DNA of 64,000 bases from VXNE01 sp965208745. GTDB lineage: Bacteria; Pseudomonadota; Gammaproteobacteria; Pseudomonadales; Azotimanducaceae. This document shows, piece after piece, positions 18,066-27,201 of this stretch. Made by a program: the position numbers and the translations under genes. The notes under the pieces were generated by a model, which saw only the letters and a program-made list of their open reading frames with translations, was not told where the DNA came from and did not search any database. The stretch's first letter is position 1; each line of letters begins with the position of its first letter. Where the stretch lies: NCBI GenBank assembly GCA_965208745.1, contig CBDBPN010000004.1:4340001-4404000 (forward strand). Direction: 5' to 3'.

Positions 18066-18963
18066 CGGGACCGCCCGCGCGTTCCCGCACCAGCGCGCAC
18101 AGGGCCGCGATCTCGGCCTGCAGGCGCGCGCTACCGCCGGGACGCCAGCCGAGGGCGTGCAGGGCGTCGCACCGCAGCACGTTGCCGGTGGGTGGAGCGG
18201 CCGCGGGCAGGGTCCCGGGTCGGCCCAGGGCGGCCTGCATGCGGCGAACGAGGGCCCGCGTGTCGATGGCGAGGTCCGAACAGTTGAAGAGGCGCCCGGC
18301 GACGGCGGCCGAGGAAGCGGTGAGCAGCCGCCAGACCGCGTCGGCGACGTCCTCCCCATGGACTTCCGTACCGGCGCGGACCTCGGCGACCGGCTGGCCG
18401 GCCAGAACCGCCTCGGCGAGATCCAGCCACTTGGTGCGCTCGAGAGGATGGACGACGCCGTAGACGCCCGTCGGCCGCAGCACGGATACCCCTTCGTGGA
18501 CGCTTGCGAGCGCTTCCGTGGCCGCCTTGAGTGCGCCGTAATGCGTAGTCGGCGATGTGGGATGGGTGTCGCGGATGGGTTCGTCCACCCCAGCCCCGAA
18601 CACGGCGCGGCTGGACATCAGCACCGTCCGCCCGACCCCGGCCCGCGCTGCCGCCTCCAGGAGATCGATCGTGCCCCCCAGGTTGACGCGCCAGAACCCG
18701 GACACGTCGTCTCCCTCGCCCCCCCGATAGCGTCCGGGCACGTGCTGAAAGGCGCAGTGAACGAGGCCGTCGGCGCCGCTCACCAGCCCGTCGAGTGCCC
18801 CCCGGTCGCCAAGGTCACCGTCGATCCACTCGACGCCTCCCGGACACGCACTCCGGTCCGTGCCGGTGCGGGCGAGGACGGCGATCCGGCATCCTTCCCG
18901 CAGCAACCGGGCGACCACGAACTGCCCGACGATGCCGGTCGCGCCGGTTACCGCGACGCGCAT
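18049..18963 (-). CDS. NAD-dependent epimerase/reductase, SqdC-like candidate
   Basis: 304-residue extended SDR. The start at 18963 places VTGATGIVGQF (NAD-binding GxxGxxG) at residue 4. The active-site Tyr and Lys lie in HYGALKAATEAL (YxxxK), with SSRAVFGAG as the serine region. It begins 16 bases inside the glycosyltransferase gene and ends the operon. In Rhodobacter sphaeroides the third gene, sqdC, of the sqdB-sqdD-sqdC operon is a reductase-like protein needed for sulfolipid synthesis; position and fold match here. The symbol is left blank because the match rests on context. Confidence 0.82.
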   Translation of the reverse strand: MRVAVTGATGIVGQFVVARLLREGCRIAVLARTGTDRSACPGGVEWIDGDLGDRGALDGLVSGADGLVHCAFQHVPGRYRGGEGDDVSGFWRVNLGGTIDLLEAAARAGVGRTVLMSSRAVFGAGVDEPIRDTHPTSPTTHYGALKAATEALASVHEGVSVLRPTGVYGVVHPLERTKWLDLAEAVLAGQPVAEVRAGTEVHGEDVADAVWRLLTASSAAVAGRLFNCSDLAIDTRALVRRMQAALGRPGTLPAAAPPTGNVLRCDALHALGWRPGGSARLQAEIAALCALVRERAGGPATAGR

Positions 18964-19751
18964 GCGCTCGGCGGGTCGATCCGGTCGGGGAGAGCGCGAC
19001 CGTCGCGCACCCGGTGCCAGAGGTCGATGAGCGGCGCGAGCAGTTCCCGCTTCGGGTGGTCGGCCTGCCACGGCTTCTCGTACTGGTAGTGCACCACCTT
19101 GACCCGGCGCCAGTCCCAGAGCTCCGGCAGGTTGAAATAGACGTACTGGAGGACGTTGTAGACGTAAGGCAGGCCGTGCCAGTCCGGGAAATACGCCTCC
19201 AGGAACGTCTGGTCCGTGCGCCGCCAGAACGCCTCCGGGCTGTCGAGCCGTTGGATCATGTCGGCGTACGTGCGGCGGTTCGGTCGGGCGACGAACACGC
19301 CGGAGTTCATGCGGTGCATGTCCTTGAGGGACTCGTAGAGATTGGGGGCCGCCGACAGGGCGGGATAGGCGAACAGGCGGTCGACGTTGCGCACCGCGAT
19401 CGCGTCGGCGTCGATGAAGACCACCCGCTCGTACTCCTCCAACTCCCAGAGGCGCAGCTTCACGAAGTTGTCGAGGGGGTCGTGGAAGGCGGGCTTCGTG
19501 CCCTTGTCGAACGGGGACCGCGCGTGCTGCGCCTCCCGGGTGTGCCGGCGCCGGAACGCGTCGGACAGTTCGGGCTGCGTGGCCTCGCGGACCAGGCAGC
19601 CTTCGGCCTCGAGGCCGTCGAGGCAGGGCGTGCCGGGCGGTGCGAGCACGACCAGCGGCCAGGCGGAGGAGACGCGTTTCAGGGACCGCGCGAGGGCCGT
19701 CGCGCCGAGGGCGTAATCCGCGTTGGTGACGAGGGTCGCGTAGGCGAACAC
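18948..19751 (-). CDS. sqdD: Glycosyltransferase family 8, SqdD-like
   Basis: 267-residue glycogenin-like GT8 enzyme. The N-terminus MFAYATLVTNADYALGA and the metal-binding DxD in VVFIDADAIAV (Asp114, Asp116) are classical. HRMNSGVFVARP follows. It starts 1 base after the stop of the sulfoquinovose synthase gene, in the same order as in Rhodobacter sqdB-sqdD. SqdD there is thought to transfer sulfoquinovose to the lipid precursor. The GT8 assignment is firm; the acceptor is inferred from the neighbour. Confidence 0.82.
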   Translation of the reverse strand: MFAYATLVTNADYALGATALARSLKRVSSAWPLVVLAPPGTPCLDGLEAEGCLVREATQPELSDAFRRRHTREAQHARSPFDKGTKPAFHDPLDNFVKLRLWELEEYERVVFIDADAIAVRNVDRLFAYPALSAAPNLYESLKDMHRMNSGVFVARPNRRTYADMIQRLDSPEAFWRRTDQTFLEAYFPDWHGLPYVYNVLQYVYFNLPELWDWRRVKVVHYQYEKPWQADHPKRELLAPLIDLWHRVRDGRALPDRIDPPSACASR

Positions 19752-19752
19752 G

Positions 19753-20961
19753 CTACGGCGTGCCGCCTCCGTTGGCCCGGTCCAGCTCCGCGGCCCGTTC
19801 GCGGGTCCAGGCGGAGGTGCACGGAATGCGCGAACGGTCGATGCGGTGGGCGTACCGGCGCGCCACGTCGACCAGCTCTTCCAGGAGGCCGTCCTCGAGG
19901 GTCGTAGGCTGGAGGCCGAGCGCCAGCAACTGGTCGTTGCGCACGTCGAGGTCGTTCTCGGCGGCCTCGTTGCGCGGGTTGGGGACGTGGTCGATGGTCG
20001 CCCCGGTCAGCCTCGCGACGAGTTCCGCGAGGTCGCGGACGCGGTGCGTCTCCGTCATCTGGTTGAAGATGCGTGTGCGCTCGCCGGGCCCGGGAGGATG
20101 GGCGAGGGCGAGTTCGATGCAGCGCACCGAGTCCTGGATGTGGATGAACGCGCGCGTCTGGCCGCCCGTGCCGTGGACCGTGAGGGGGTGGCCGATGGCC
20201 GCCTGGATCAGGAAGCGGTTGAGCACCGTCCCGTAGTCGCCGTCGTAGTCGAAGCGGTTGATGAGCTGCTCGTGGCGCCGGGTCTGGTCGGTGTGCGTGC
20301 CCCAGACCACGCCCTGGTGCAGGTCCGTGATCCGCACCCCGTCGTTCTTCGCGTAGAACTGGAAGAGGAGCTGGTCGAGGCACTTCGTCAGGTGATAAAC
20401 GCTCCCCGGGTTGGCGGGGTAGAGGATCTCCTGTTCCGCGGAACGCCCGGCACCGAGCGGAACCGCGACCTTCAGGTAGCCCTCCGGAATCGGCGCTCCG
20501 ATGTCCGAATAGCCGTAGACGCCCATCGTGCCCATGTGCACGACATGGGCGTCCAAGCCCAGTGCGACCAGGGCCGCGAGGAGGCTCTCGGTGCCGTTGA
20601 CGTTGTTCGCGACCGTGTAGTTCTTGCGCGTGTCGGTCTTCATCGAGTACGGCGCCGCGCGCTGCTGCGCCAGGTGCACGACGGCGTCGGGGCGGTAGTC
20701 GTCGAGCCAGGCCTTGAACCGTTCGTACTCGTTGGCGACGTCGATGCGCTCGAAGCCGATGTCGCGTCCGCTGACTGCGCGCCAGACGCGGCGCCGCTCC
20801 TGGATCGAGTCCATGGGCGTCAGGGACTGGACGCCGAGTTCCGTGTCGATCCAGCGCCGGCTCAGGTTGTCGACGATCGTGACGTCGTGGCCGCGGTCGG
20901 AGAGGTGCAGCGACGTGGGCCAGCCGATGAACCCGTCTGCTCCCAGTACCGCGATGCGCAC
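19753..20961 (-). CDS. sqdB: UDP-sulfoquinovose synthase
   Basis: 402-residue SDR that makes UDP-sulfoquinovose from UDP-glucose and sulfite, the head group of sulfoquinovosyl diacylglycerol. Family signatures include LGADGFIGWPTSLHLSDRGH (NAD site), IVDNLSRRWIDTELGVQSLT, QQRAAPYSMK, LGLDAHVVHMGTMGVYG (active-site Thr), YHLTK (catalytic Tyr/Lys), DLHQGVVWGTHT and INRFDYDGDYGTVLNRF. The GTG start at 20961 fits the family and has a GAGG upstream; the ATG at 20997 adds 12 unlikely residues. It is the first gene of an operon with the GT8 and SDR genes. Confidence 0.92.
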   Translation of the reverse strand: MRIAVLGADGFIGWPTSLHLSDRGHDVTIVDNLSRRWIDTELGVQSLTPMDSIQERRRVWRAVSGRDIGFERIDVANEYERFKAWLDDYRPDAVVHLAQQRAAPYSMKTDTRKNYTVANNVNGTESLLAALVALGLDAHVVHMGTMGVYGYSDIGAPIPEGYLKVAVPLGAGRSAEQEILYPANPGSVYHLTKCLDQLLFQFYAKNDGVRITDLHQGVVWGTHTDQTRRHEQLINRFDYDGDYGTVLNRFLIQAAIGHPLTVHGTGGQTRAFIHIQDSVRCIELALAHPPGPGERTRIFNQMTETHRVRDLAELVARLTGATIDHVPNPRNEAAENDLDVRNDQLLALGLQPTTLEDGLLEELVDVARRYAHRIDRSRIPCTSAWTRERAAELDRANGGGTP

Positions 20962-21036
20962 GTCGGAACCTCGTCCGTTTGGCGACCGGACGGCCATTCT
21001 AACGCGTGGTCGGACAGGCGGCCTGCGGAAACGGGC

Positions 21037-21492
21037 TCATCCGGAGCGGCCGCTACCGCGCGCCGCTTCCCTCGACAGACGCACGACGCGCCGCCTCGAG
21101 AGCAGGTCGGGCCAGGCCCGGCGCCGCCGGTCGGCCAGGAGCCACAGGTGTCCGACCAGCAGGCACGCGAGGCTCAGGACGCCGCCGAGGAGCCGCAGGT
21201 GCACCTGGCGGAAGCCGATCGCGCCGTCCGCGGGATGGAAACGCAGGCGCCAGGCGACCATGCCCAGGGTCTGTCCGCGCCGGATCCAGAAGAACGCGAA
21301 GAAGGCGTAGGCCTCGAGGGCCAGCAACGCCTGAAGCGGCGGGCCGGTCACCTCGTCGCCGGTTGCCGTGACCAGGGCGACGATCGTAAGGACCCAGATG
21401 CCGGTCAGGGCGACGCCGTCGTAGAGCATCGAGGCCAGGCGGAACCGGAGAGGCGCCGGGACGGGCTCCGTCCCGCTGTCGGTCGTCCCCAC
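21037..21492 (-). CDS. RDD-family membrane protein
   Basis: 151 residues. The family motif RLASMLYDGVALTGIWVL (R and D in the first helix) is clear. There are about four hydrophobic segments, and the loop QTLGMVAWRLRFH is the conserved second RDD stretch. RDD proteins are small inner-membrane proteins of varied, mostly untested function; a few act as ion antiporters. It follows the thiolase-like gene by 5 bases on the same strand, so they are probably co-transcribed. Confidence 0.88.
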   Translation of the reverse strand: MGTTDSGTEPVPAPLRFRLASMLYDGVALTGIWVLTIVALVTATGDEVTGPPLQALLALEAYAFFAFFWIRRGQTLGMVAWRLRFHPADGAIGFRQVHLRLLGGVLSLACLLVGHLWLLADRRRRAWPDLLSRRRVVRLSREAARGSGRSG

Positions 21493-21497
21493 GCGGC

Positions 21498-22970
21498 TCA
21501 GAACGTGAGTGCGCCCTGTGCGTCGAGGCGCGCTCGCTTGCCGCAGAACTCCTCGGAGATCATGGCGTCCAGCACGTCGCTATCCCGCGTATTGCCCCAG
21601 GTGCGCCCGCCGTCGTCGAGTCGGCACGCCGCGAGGCCCACCGATGGGCCGTTCCTGTCGAACATCGCCGTGTAGCCCTCGATCTCCACCGGTCCCTCGA
21701 AGGTCTCGGCCAGTTCCCGGGTGGGCAGGGCGTCGATCTCCTCTTGCGGACTATCGCTCCGGAACTCGCCGTGCGGTGGCGGCTCGGTCGAGTAGACGCC
21801 GAAGGCGTGCTTCGTGAGGAAACCGCCGTTGCTCGTGACGAGGCCGATGTCGCCCGGCTGCTCGCGCAGCACCTCCGCCATCCGCGCGATCGCCTGCATG
21901 ACGTAGTTGTTGAGCGGCCCGCCGCCGAAGGTGAGCCCGCCGGTGACGGTGAGCGGCCGCTCCTGGTCGAGCCCGAGTTCCGTGGCGGCGACCTGTACGG
22001 CCGACGGGAAGCAGCTGTAGACGTCCACGTGGTCGAGGTCGGACACGTCGAGGTCCGCGAGGTCGAGGCAGCGGCGTCCGGCGATGCGCAGCCCCGGCGC
22101 GCTGTGGAGGTTGTCACGCGAGGAGACGATGTAGGTGTCGTGGCCTTCCGTGGCGGCCCAGGGATGGATCCAGCGCGTCTCGGGAATGCCGAGGCGCCGG
22201 GCCGTGCCGGCCGATGCGAGGATCAGGGCCGAAGCCTGGTCCACGTTGCTGTTCGAGTTCATGAACTTGGGGTACGGGAAGGACACCGCCCGGTTCGCGG
22301 CGCTCGGCGTGCGGATCTCCTCCGCGGTGAGCGGGTCCCGGATCCAGGCGTGGGGATTGTCGGCGGCCACCCGGCTGAAACCCGCCCACAGCTCGGAGAC
22401 ACGCTCGATGTGTTGCGGCAGGGTCTCGCCCCGCGCGTGTCGGATGGCGTTCTCGAAGATCGCGTACATGTGCATCGGTTCCACGATGCCGCGCTGGGCC
22501 TCGATGCGGTGGCGCATCCTGAGTTCGACGCCGAAGCGGCGGTCCGGCTCGCCCGGGGCCTCGCTCCACGCGAGTTCCACCCCTGCGCGGCGCGCCTTGG
22601 CCTGGGTGTTGCCGCACTCCGCCCCCGTCAGGACGACGATGTCCCGCTCGCCGCGCCGGATCTCGTGGGCGCTTTCGGTGAAGACCGACTGCACGGAGTT
22701 GCCGCCCCAGGTGGTGATGCCGGTTTCGGCCCCCGGGTTCCCCACCGCGTCCGCGATGACGCGCGCGGGGTCCTTGTACGGCCACATGCCCCGCGTGACG
22801 CGGAAGGAGGATGCCTCGCGGAGCAGCGACGGCGCGCCGGCATCCTCGGCCGCCAGGCGCACGGCGTCGATCATGAGGTCGAGGGGCTCCCGGGCGGCGA
22901 GGGGGTCGTCGATGCGCTGCTCGAGCTGGGAGACGCCCACGAGGACGGGCGCCCGGTCTTCAGGGGTCAT
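21498..22970 (-). CDS. Thiolase-like acetyl-CoA acetyltransferase
   Basis: 490 residues of the SCP-x-type thiolase group. The start at 22970 gives the usual MTPEDRAPVLVGVSQ. TTWGGNSVQ, LTGAECGNTQ and DLDHVDVYSCFPSAVQVAA are visible, with a late TGGLTFGGGPLNNYVMQ. The ERDIVVLTGAE position replaces the CxS region of degradative thiolases, so an acyl-transfer or claisen role is possible but not assured. It is divergent from malate synthase with a 160-base gap, and upstream of the RDD gene. Confidence 0.82.
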   Translation of the reverse strand: MTPEDRAPVLVGVSQLEQRIDDPLAAREPLDLMIDAVRLAAEDAGAPSLLREASSFRVTRGMWPYKDPARVIADAVGNPGAETGITTWGGNSVQSVFTESAHEIRRGERDIVVLTGAECGNTQAKARRAGVELAWSEAPGEPDRRFGVELRMRHRIEAQRGIVEPMHMYAIFENAIRHARGETLPQHIERVSELWAGFSRVAADNPHAWIRDPLTAEEIRTPSAANRAVSFPYPKFMNSNSNVDQASALILASAGTARRLGIPETRWIHPWAATEGHDTYIVSSRDNLHSAPGLRIAGRRCLDLADLDVSDLDHVDVYSCFPSAVQVAATELGLDQERPLTVTGGLTFGGGPLNNYVMQAIARMAEVLREQPGDIGLVTSNGGFLTKHAFGVYSTEPPPHGEFRSDSPQEEIDALPTRELAETFEGPVEIEGYTAMFDRNGPSVGLAACRLDDGGRTWGNTRDSDVLDAMISEEFCGKRARLDAQGALTF

Positions 22971-23130
22971 GGGCAAAGGGAATGCTGCGGGCCGGCCGCG
23001 GTCGGGCGATGATACTCGAACGGGCCGGGGAGCTTGCGGGGGGGCGAACCGAGGCGGTATGTTGCGCCGCTCATCGCCCGCGCGGCGCAAAGCCGCTCTG
23101 ACACGGCGGGGCCACTCTTCAGGGAGAGAC

Positions 23131-25323
23131 ATGACGGAACGAGTACAGCGTGGCGGCCTCGCGGTCGCGAAAGTCCTGGACGACCTGGTCGTCGAACGGA
23201 TGCTCCCCGGCACGGGCATCGACGCGGATGCCTTCTGGTCGGGATTCGAGTCCATCGTGACCGACCTCACGCCGAAGAACCGCGCGCTGCTCGCGCATCG
23301 CGACGACCTGCAGGAGCGGATCGACGCCTGGCACGCCGAGCGCCGGGGCCGTCCGCTCGACGCGGCGGCCTACAAGGCGTTCCTGACGGAGATCGGCTAT
23401 CTGGCGCCGGAAGGCGGAGATTTCGAGATCGCGACCGCCAACGTGGACCCGGAGATCGCGCGCATCGCGGGGCCGCAGCTCGTCGTGCCGGTGATGAACG
23501 CCCGCTACGCCTTGAACGCCGCCAACGCGCGCTGGGGCAGCCTCTACGACGCCTTCTACGGCACGGACATCATTCCCGAGACGCCGGGACGCGAGAAGGC
23601 CTCGAGCTACAACCCGGCCCGCGGCGAACTGGTGGTGGAGGAAACGGCCAAGGTGCTGGACACGGTGGTGCCGTTGGCCGGCGCCTCGCACCGCCACGTG
23701 ACGGCGTACCGCGTCGAGCGGTCCGAGTCGGGGTTCGCTTTCTCGGCCTCCCTCGCCAAGGGCGGCGCCACCGGGTTGGCGGACCCGTCGCAGTTCGCGG
23801 GATTCGTCGGCGCGGCGGGCAAGGAGGCTGAAGCCGTGCTGTTCGGCCACAACGGGCTGCACATCGAGGTCCAGATCGACCGCGAGCACGACGTCGGGTC
23901 GGCGCACGCGGCCGGCGTGAAGGATGTCGTTCTCGAGTCGGCCGTCACCGTCATCCAGGACTGCGAGGACTCGGTGGCGGCCGTCGACGCGGACGACAAG
24001 AGCCTGGTGTACGGCAACTGGCTCGGCTTGATGAAGGGCGACCTCACCGAGGAGTTCGACAAGGGCGGAGCGACCGTACGGCGCCGCCTGGTGGGGGACC
24101 GTTCGTACACCGCCCCGGACGGCTCGGCGCTGACGCTGCCGGGCCGCAGCCTGATGCTCGTGCGCAATGTCGGCCACCTGATGACGAACGACGCGGTGTT
24201 CGACGCCAACGGCGACGAGGTGTTCGAGGGCATCCTGGACGCGGCCATGACGAGCCTCGCGGCGGTCCACGATCTGAAGGGCGGCGGCGCGTTCGTCAAC
24301 AGCCGCGCCGGCAGCGTGTACATCGTCAAGCCCAAGATGCACGGGCCCGAAGAGGTGGCGTTCGCGTGCGAACTCTTCGCCCGCACGGAGGACCTCCTCG
24401 GTCTCGCCCGGAGCACGCTGAAGATCGGCATCATGGACGAGGAGCGCCGCACCAGCCTCAACCTGCGCGAGTGCATCCGCGTGGCGCGCGAGCGCGTCGT
24501 CTTCATCAACACCGGTTTCCTCGACCGCACCGGCGACGAGATCCACACCAGCATGCAGGCCGGCGCCATGGTGCGTAAGGAGCCGATGAAGCAGGAGACC
24601 TGGATCGCGGCCTACGAGGACGCGAACGTGGACGCGGGCCTCGCGACCGGCTTCCCGGGCCGCGCCCAGATCGGCAAGGGCATGTGGCCGAAGCCGGACG
24701 AGATGAAGGAGATGCTCGCGGTGAAGTCCAACCACCCGGATGCCGGGGCGGACTGCGCGTGGGTGCCGTCGCCGACGGCCGCGACGCTCCACGCGCTGCA
24801 CTACCACGAGGTCGATGTCGCCGCCCGCCAGGAGGAACTCGCCTCGCGCGCGCGGGCGAGCGTCGACGACATCCTGACGATCCCGCTGCTCTCCGGCGAG
24901 AACCTGTCCGCCGAGGAGGTGCAGTCCGAACTCGACAACAACGCCCAGGGCATCCTCGGTTACGTGGTACGTTGGATCGACCACGGGGTCGGCTGCTCCA
25001 AGGTGCCGGACATCCACGACGTGGGACTCATGGAGGACCGCGCGACGTGCCGCATATCGAGCCAGCACATCGCCAACTGGCTGCACCACGGCATCGCCTC
25101 CGAAGGCCAGGTGCGCGCGACGATGGAGCGCATGGCGGGCGTGGTGGACCGGCAGAACGCCGACGACGACGCCTACACGAACATGACGCCGGACTTCGAG
25201 GACAGCATCGCCTTCCAGGCGGCCTGCGACCTGGTCTTCAAGGGGCTCGAGCAGCCGAACGGCTACACGGAGCCCATCCTGCACGCCCGGCGGCGCGAGC
25301 TGAAGGCGCGCCAGGGCGGCTGA
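23131..25323 (+). CDS. glcB: Malate synthase G
   Basis: 730 residues, normal for isoform G. It condenses glyoxylate and acetyl-CoA to malate, completing the glyoxylate route for growth on two-carbon units. The start at 23131 follows AGGGAGAG and matches the family N-terminus. Landmarks are LVVPVMNARYALNAANARWG, VIQDCEDSVAAVDADDK, INSRAGSVYIVKPKMHGP (VNSRAG in this copy), TGFLDRTGDEIHTSMQAG and DVGLMEDRATCRISSQ with the catalytic acid. No isocitrate lyase is nearby, so glyoxylate may come from glycolate or amine catabolism. Confidence 0.97.
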   Translation: MTERVQRGGLAVAKVLDDLVVERMLPGTGIDADAFWSGFESIVTDLTPKNRALLAHRDDLQERIDAWHAERRGRPLDAAAYKAFLTEIGYLAPEGGDFEIATANVDPEIARIAGPQLVVPVMNARYALNAANARWGSLYDAFYGTDIIPETPGREKASSYNPARGELVVEETAKVLDTVVPLAGASHRHVTAYRVERSESGFAFSASLAKGGATGLADPSQFAGFVGAAGKEAEAVLFGHNGLHIEVQIDREHDVGSAHAAGVKDVVLESAVTVIQDCEDSVAAVDADDKSLVYGNWLGLMKGDLTEEFDKGGATVRRRLVGDRSYTAPDGSALTLPGRSLMLVRNVGHLMTNDAVFDANGDEVFEGILDAAMTSLAAVHDLKGGGAFVNSRAGSVYIVKPKMHGPEEVAFACELFARTEDLLGLARSTLKIGIMDEERRTSLNLRECIRVARERVVFINTGFLDRTGDEIHTSMQAGAMVRKEPMKQETWIAAYEDANVDAGLATGFPGRAQIGKGMWPKPDEMKEMLAVKSNHPDAGADCAWVPSPTAATLHALHYHEVDVAARQEELASRARASVDDILTIPLLSGENLSAEEVQSELDNNAQGILGYVVRWIDHGVGCSKVPDIHDVGLMEDRATCRISSQHIANWLHHGIASEGQVRATMERMAGVVDRQNADDDAYTNMTPDFEDSIAFQAACDLVFKGLEQPNGYTEPILHARRRELKARQGG

Positions 25324-25332
25324 ACGCGCACC

Positions 25333-26559
25333 GTGGAGATCGGGCCCTACGACGTGGCGCGGGACGCCGAAGCCGTCCAGCGCATCTGGCGCGAGGTCGG
25401 CTGGATCGACGCCGACCGGGCGAAGATCGTCTCGCGCTATTTCGAGTGCGGCGACGCCTGGGTGTTCCGGCTGCAGGACGAGGCCGAGTGCGCGGTGCAC
25501 ACGACGCCCGGCGCGATGCGTCACGGGACCGAAGATCTCGAACTCGCGGCGGTGACGGCGGTGACCACGAGCCGGGTGGCGCGCAAGCTCGGCGCGGCGG
25601 GCCGCCTGACCGCCCGGTCGCTGGCGGCGCGGGCCGCGGCGGGCGCCGAGGTGGCGGCCCTCGGCATGTTCGAACAGGGCTTCTACGATCGCGTCGGTTT
25701 CGGCTCGGGCTCCTACGAACACTATTTCGTGTTCGATCCGGCCTCGCTGAACGTCGACCGCGCGTTCCGGCCCCCGCGGCGCCTGACGACGGCGGACTGG
25801 GCCGACATCCACGCGTGCATGCTGCGGCGCCGCCGGGGCCATGGCGGCTGCACGCTCGCGCCGCGGCGCGTGGTCGAGTGCGAGATGGCGTGGACGGACG
25901 ACGCGTTCGGACTCGGCTACCGCGACGCGGCGGACGGCGGCCTGTCGCACTTCATCTGGGGCGAGGCGCCGGGCGAACACGGGCCTTACGAGATCAACTG
26001 GATCGGCTACGAGAACGTCGACCAACTCATGGAACTGCTGGCGCTCGTCCGCGGCCTCGGGGACCAGGTTTCCTCCGTGGCGATGCTCGAGCCGCCCGAC
26101 ATCCAGTTGCAGGACGTCCTCGCGCAGCCGTTCCGGCACCGCCGCAACACCGAGCGCGGCAAGTTCGCGAACCGCCACGAGACGATGGCGCACTGGCAAC
26201 TTCGGATCCTGGACTTGCCGAAGTGCCTGGCAAAGACACGGCTTCCCGGCCCGGAGTTCCGCTTCAACCTCAAGCTCACCGACCCGGTGACGGAGCATCT
26301 GGACAGGGACAACGAGTGGTCGGGCACGGGCGGCGACTACGTCGTCACGTTGGGCGATGGCTCCTCCGCGGAGCCGGGATCGTCCGCGGGCCTGCCGACG
26401 CTTCACGCCTCCGTAGGCGCGTTCAGCCGCATGTGGAGCGGCGTGCGCAGCGCCTCCGTCCTGTCGGCTACGGACGAGCTGCGCGCAGACCCCGGCCTCC
26501 TGCAGGCCCTGGACGAGAAGGTCCGGTTGCCGCCGCCGAGGCCCGGGTGGGATTTCTGA
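25333..26559 (+). CDS. Eis-like acetyltransferase
   Basis: 408 residues, GTG start 9 bases after the malate synthase stop. The layout is that of Eis proteins: an N-terminal GNAT domain (VAALGMFEQGFYDRVGFGSG), a second GNAT-like fold in the middle, and a C-terminal SCP2-like domain (VGAFSRMWSGVRSASVL) ending in an aromatic WDF. Eis enzymes acetylate amines on varied substrates using the free C-terminal carboxylate. The substrate is unknown. Probably co-transcribed with the genes on either side. Confidence 0.82.
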   Translation: MEIGPYDVARDAEAVQRIWREVGWIDADRAKIVSRYFECGDAWVFRLQDEAECAVHTTPGAMRHGTEDLELAAVTAVTTSRVARKLGAAGRLTARSLAARAAAGAEVAALGMFEQGFYDRVGFGSGSYEHYFVFDPASLNVDRAFRPPRRLTTADWADIHACMLRRRRGHGGCTLAPRRVVECEMAWTDDAFGLGYRDAADGGLSHFIWGEAPGEHGPYEINWIGYENVDQLMELLALVRGLGDQVSSVAMLEPPDIQLQDVLAQPFRHRRNTERGKFANRHETMAHWQLRILDLPKCLAKTRLPGPEFRFNLKLTDPVTEHLDRDNEWSGTGGDYVVTLGDGSSAEPGSSAGLPTLHASVGAFSRMWSGVRSASVLSATDELRADPGLLQALDEKVRLPPPRPGWDF

Positions 26560-26578
26560 GGGTTTTCGAGGGACCGGC

Positions 26579-27193
26579 ATGACGGCACACGACGGCATCG
26601 CGTTCCGCCCGATGGTGGCGGAGGACATCGACCGCCACCCGATCGGCTGCCAGGGCGCCAGGGAGGACGTCGCGGCGCGTATCCGCGACCTCGGCGCCAG
26701 CGCGATCCTGGCTTTCGACGGCGACCGTCACGCGGGCCAGTTGCAGTTCCGGCGGTACGATCCCGCCCTGCGCTCGACCAGGGGCGCATACGAGCCGGCC
26801 TACTGGGGGGACTTCGGCGAGCGCGCCCCGGACCTGGGCGACAACGCCCTCGCCGTGTTCTGTTACCACGTGGGACAGATCGACGACTCCGAGCGGCGCG
26901 ATCCGGCGTACTTCGGGCGCGGCATCGGTCTCGCCCTGCTCGATAGCCTGCTCGACTGGGCGGGGGAGCGGGGCTTTGACGCCGTCGTCGCCAAGGCCAC
27001 CCCCGCCGCGCGGCCCGTCATGACGATGATGGGCGGGCAGCCCGTCGACGCCTATCGGGAACGCGGTTTCGAAGTCGCCGCGACCTGGGTCGACGAGCAG
27101 GTGCGGGAGATGGTCCTCGAACGCGGTCTGGCGACCCCCGAGGCGGACCCCGCCGACGGATGGCAGGTGAGCTGCTGCGTGAAGACCCTGTGA
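26579..27193 (+). CDS. GNAT-family acetyltransferase
   Basis: 204 residues. The acetyl-CoA pyrophosphate loop is FGRGIGLALLDSLLDWA, followed by a beta strand (FDAVVAKATPA) and YRERGFEVAATW, typical of GNAT enzymes. The insert between strands (RSTRGAYEPAYWGDFGER) is long. It starts 19 bases after the Eis-like gene; its stop lies 8 bases before the next start. Substrate unknown. Confidence 0.78.
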   Translation: MTAHDGIAFRPMVAEDIDRHPIGCQGAREDVAARIRDLGASAILAFDGDRHAGQLQFRRYDPALRSTRGAYEPAYWGDFGERAPDLGDNALAVFCYHVGQIDDSERRDPAYFGRGIGLALLDSLLDWAGERGFDAVVAKATPAARPVMTMMGGQPVDAYRERGFEVAATWVDEQVREMVLERGLATPEADPADGWQVSCCVKTL

Positions 27194-27201
27194 CGGGCGC
27201 G

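Noticed and set aside
23119..26628. A very long open frame on the minus strand opposite malate synthase and the Eis-like gene
   Set aside because: It has no recognisable motif, is rich in Arg, Ala and Gly as expected for antisense GC-rich coding DNA, and lies opposite two clear genes.
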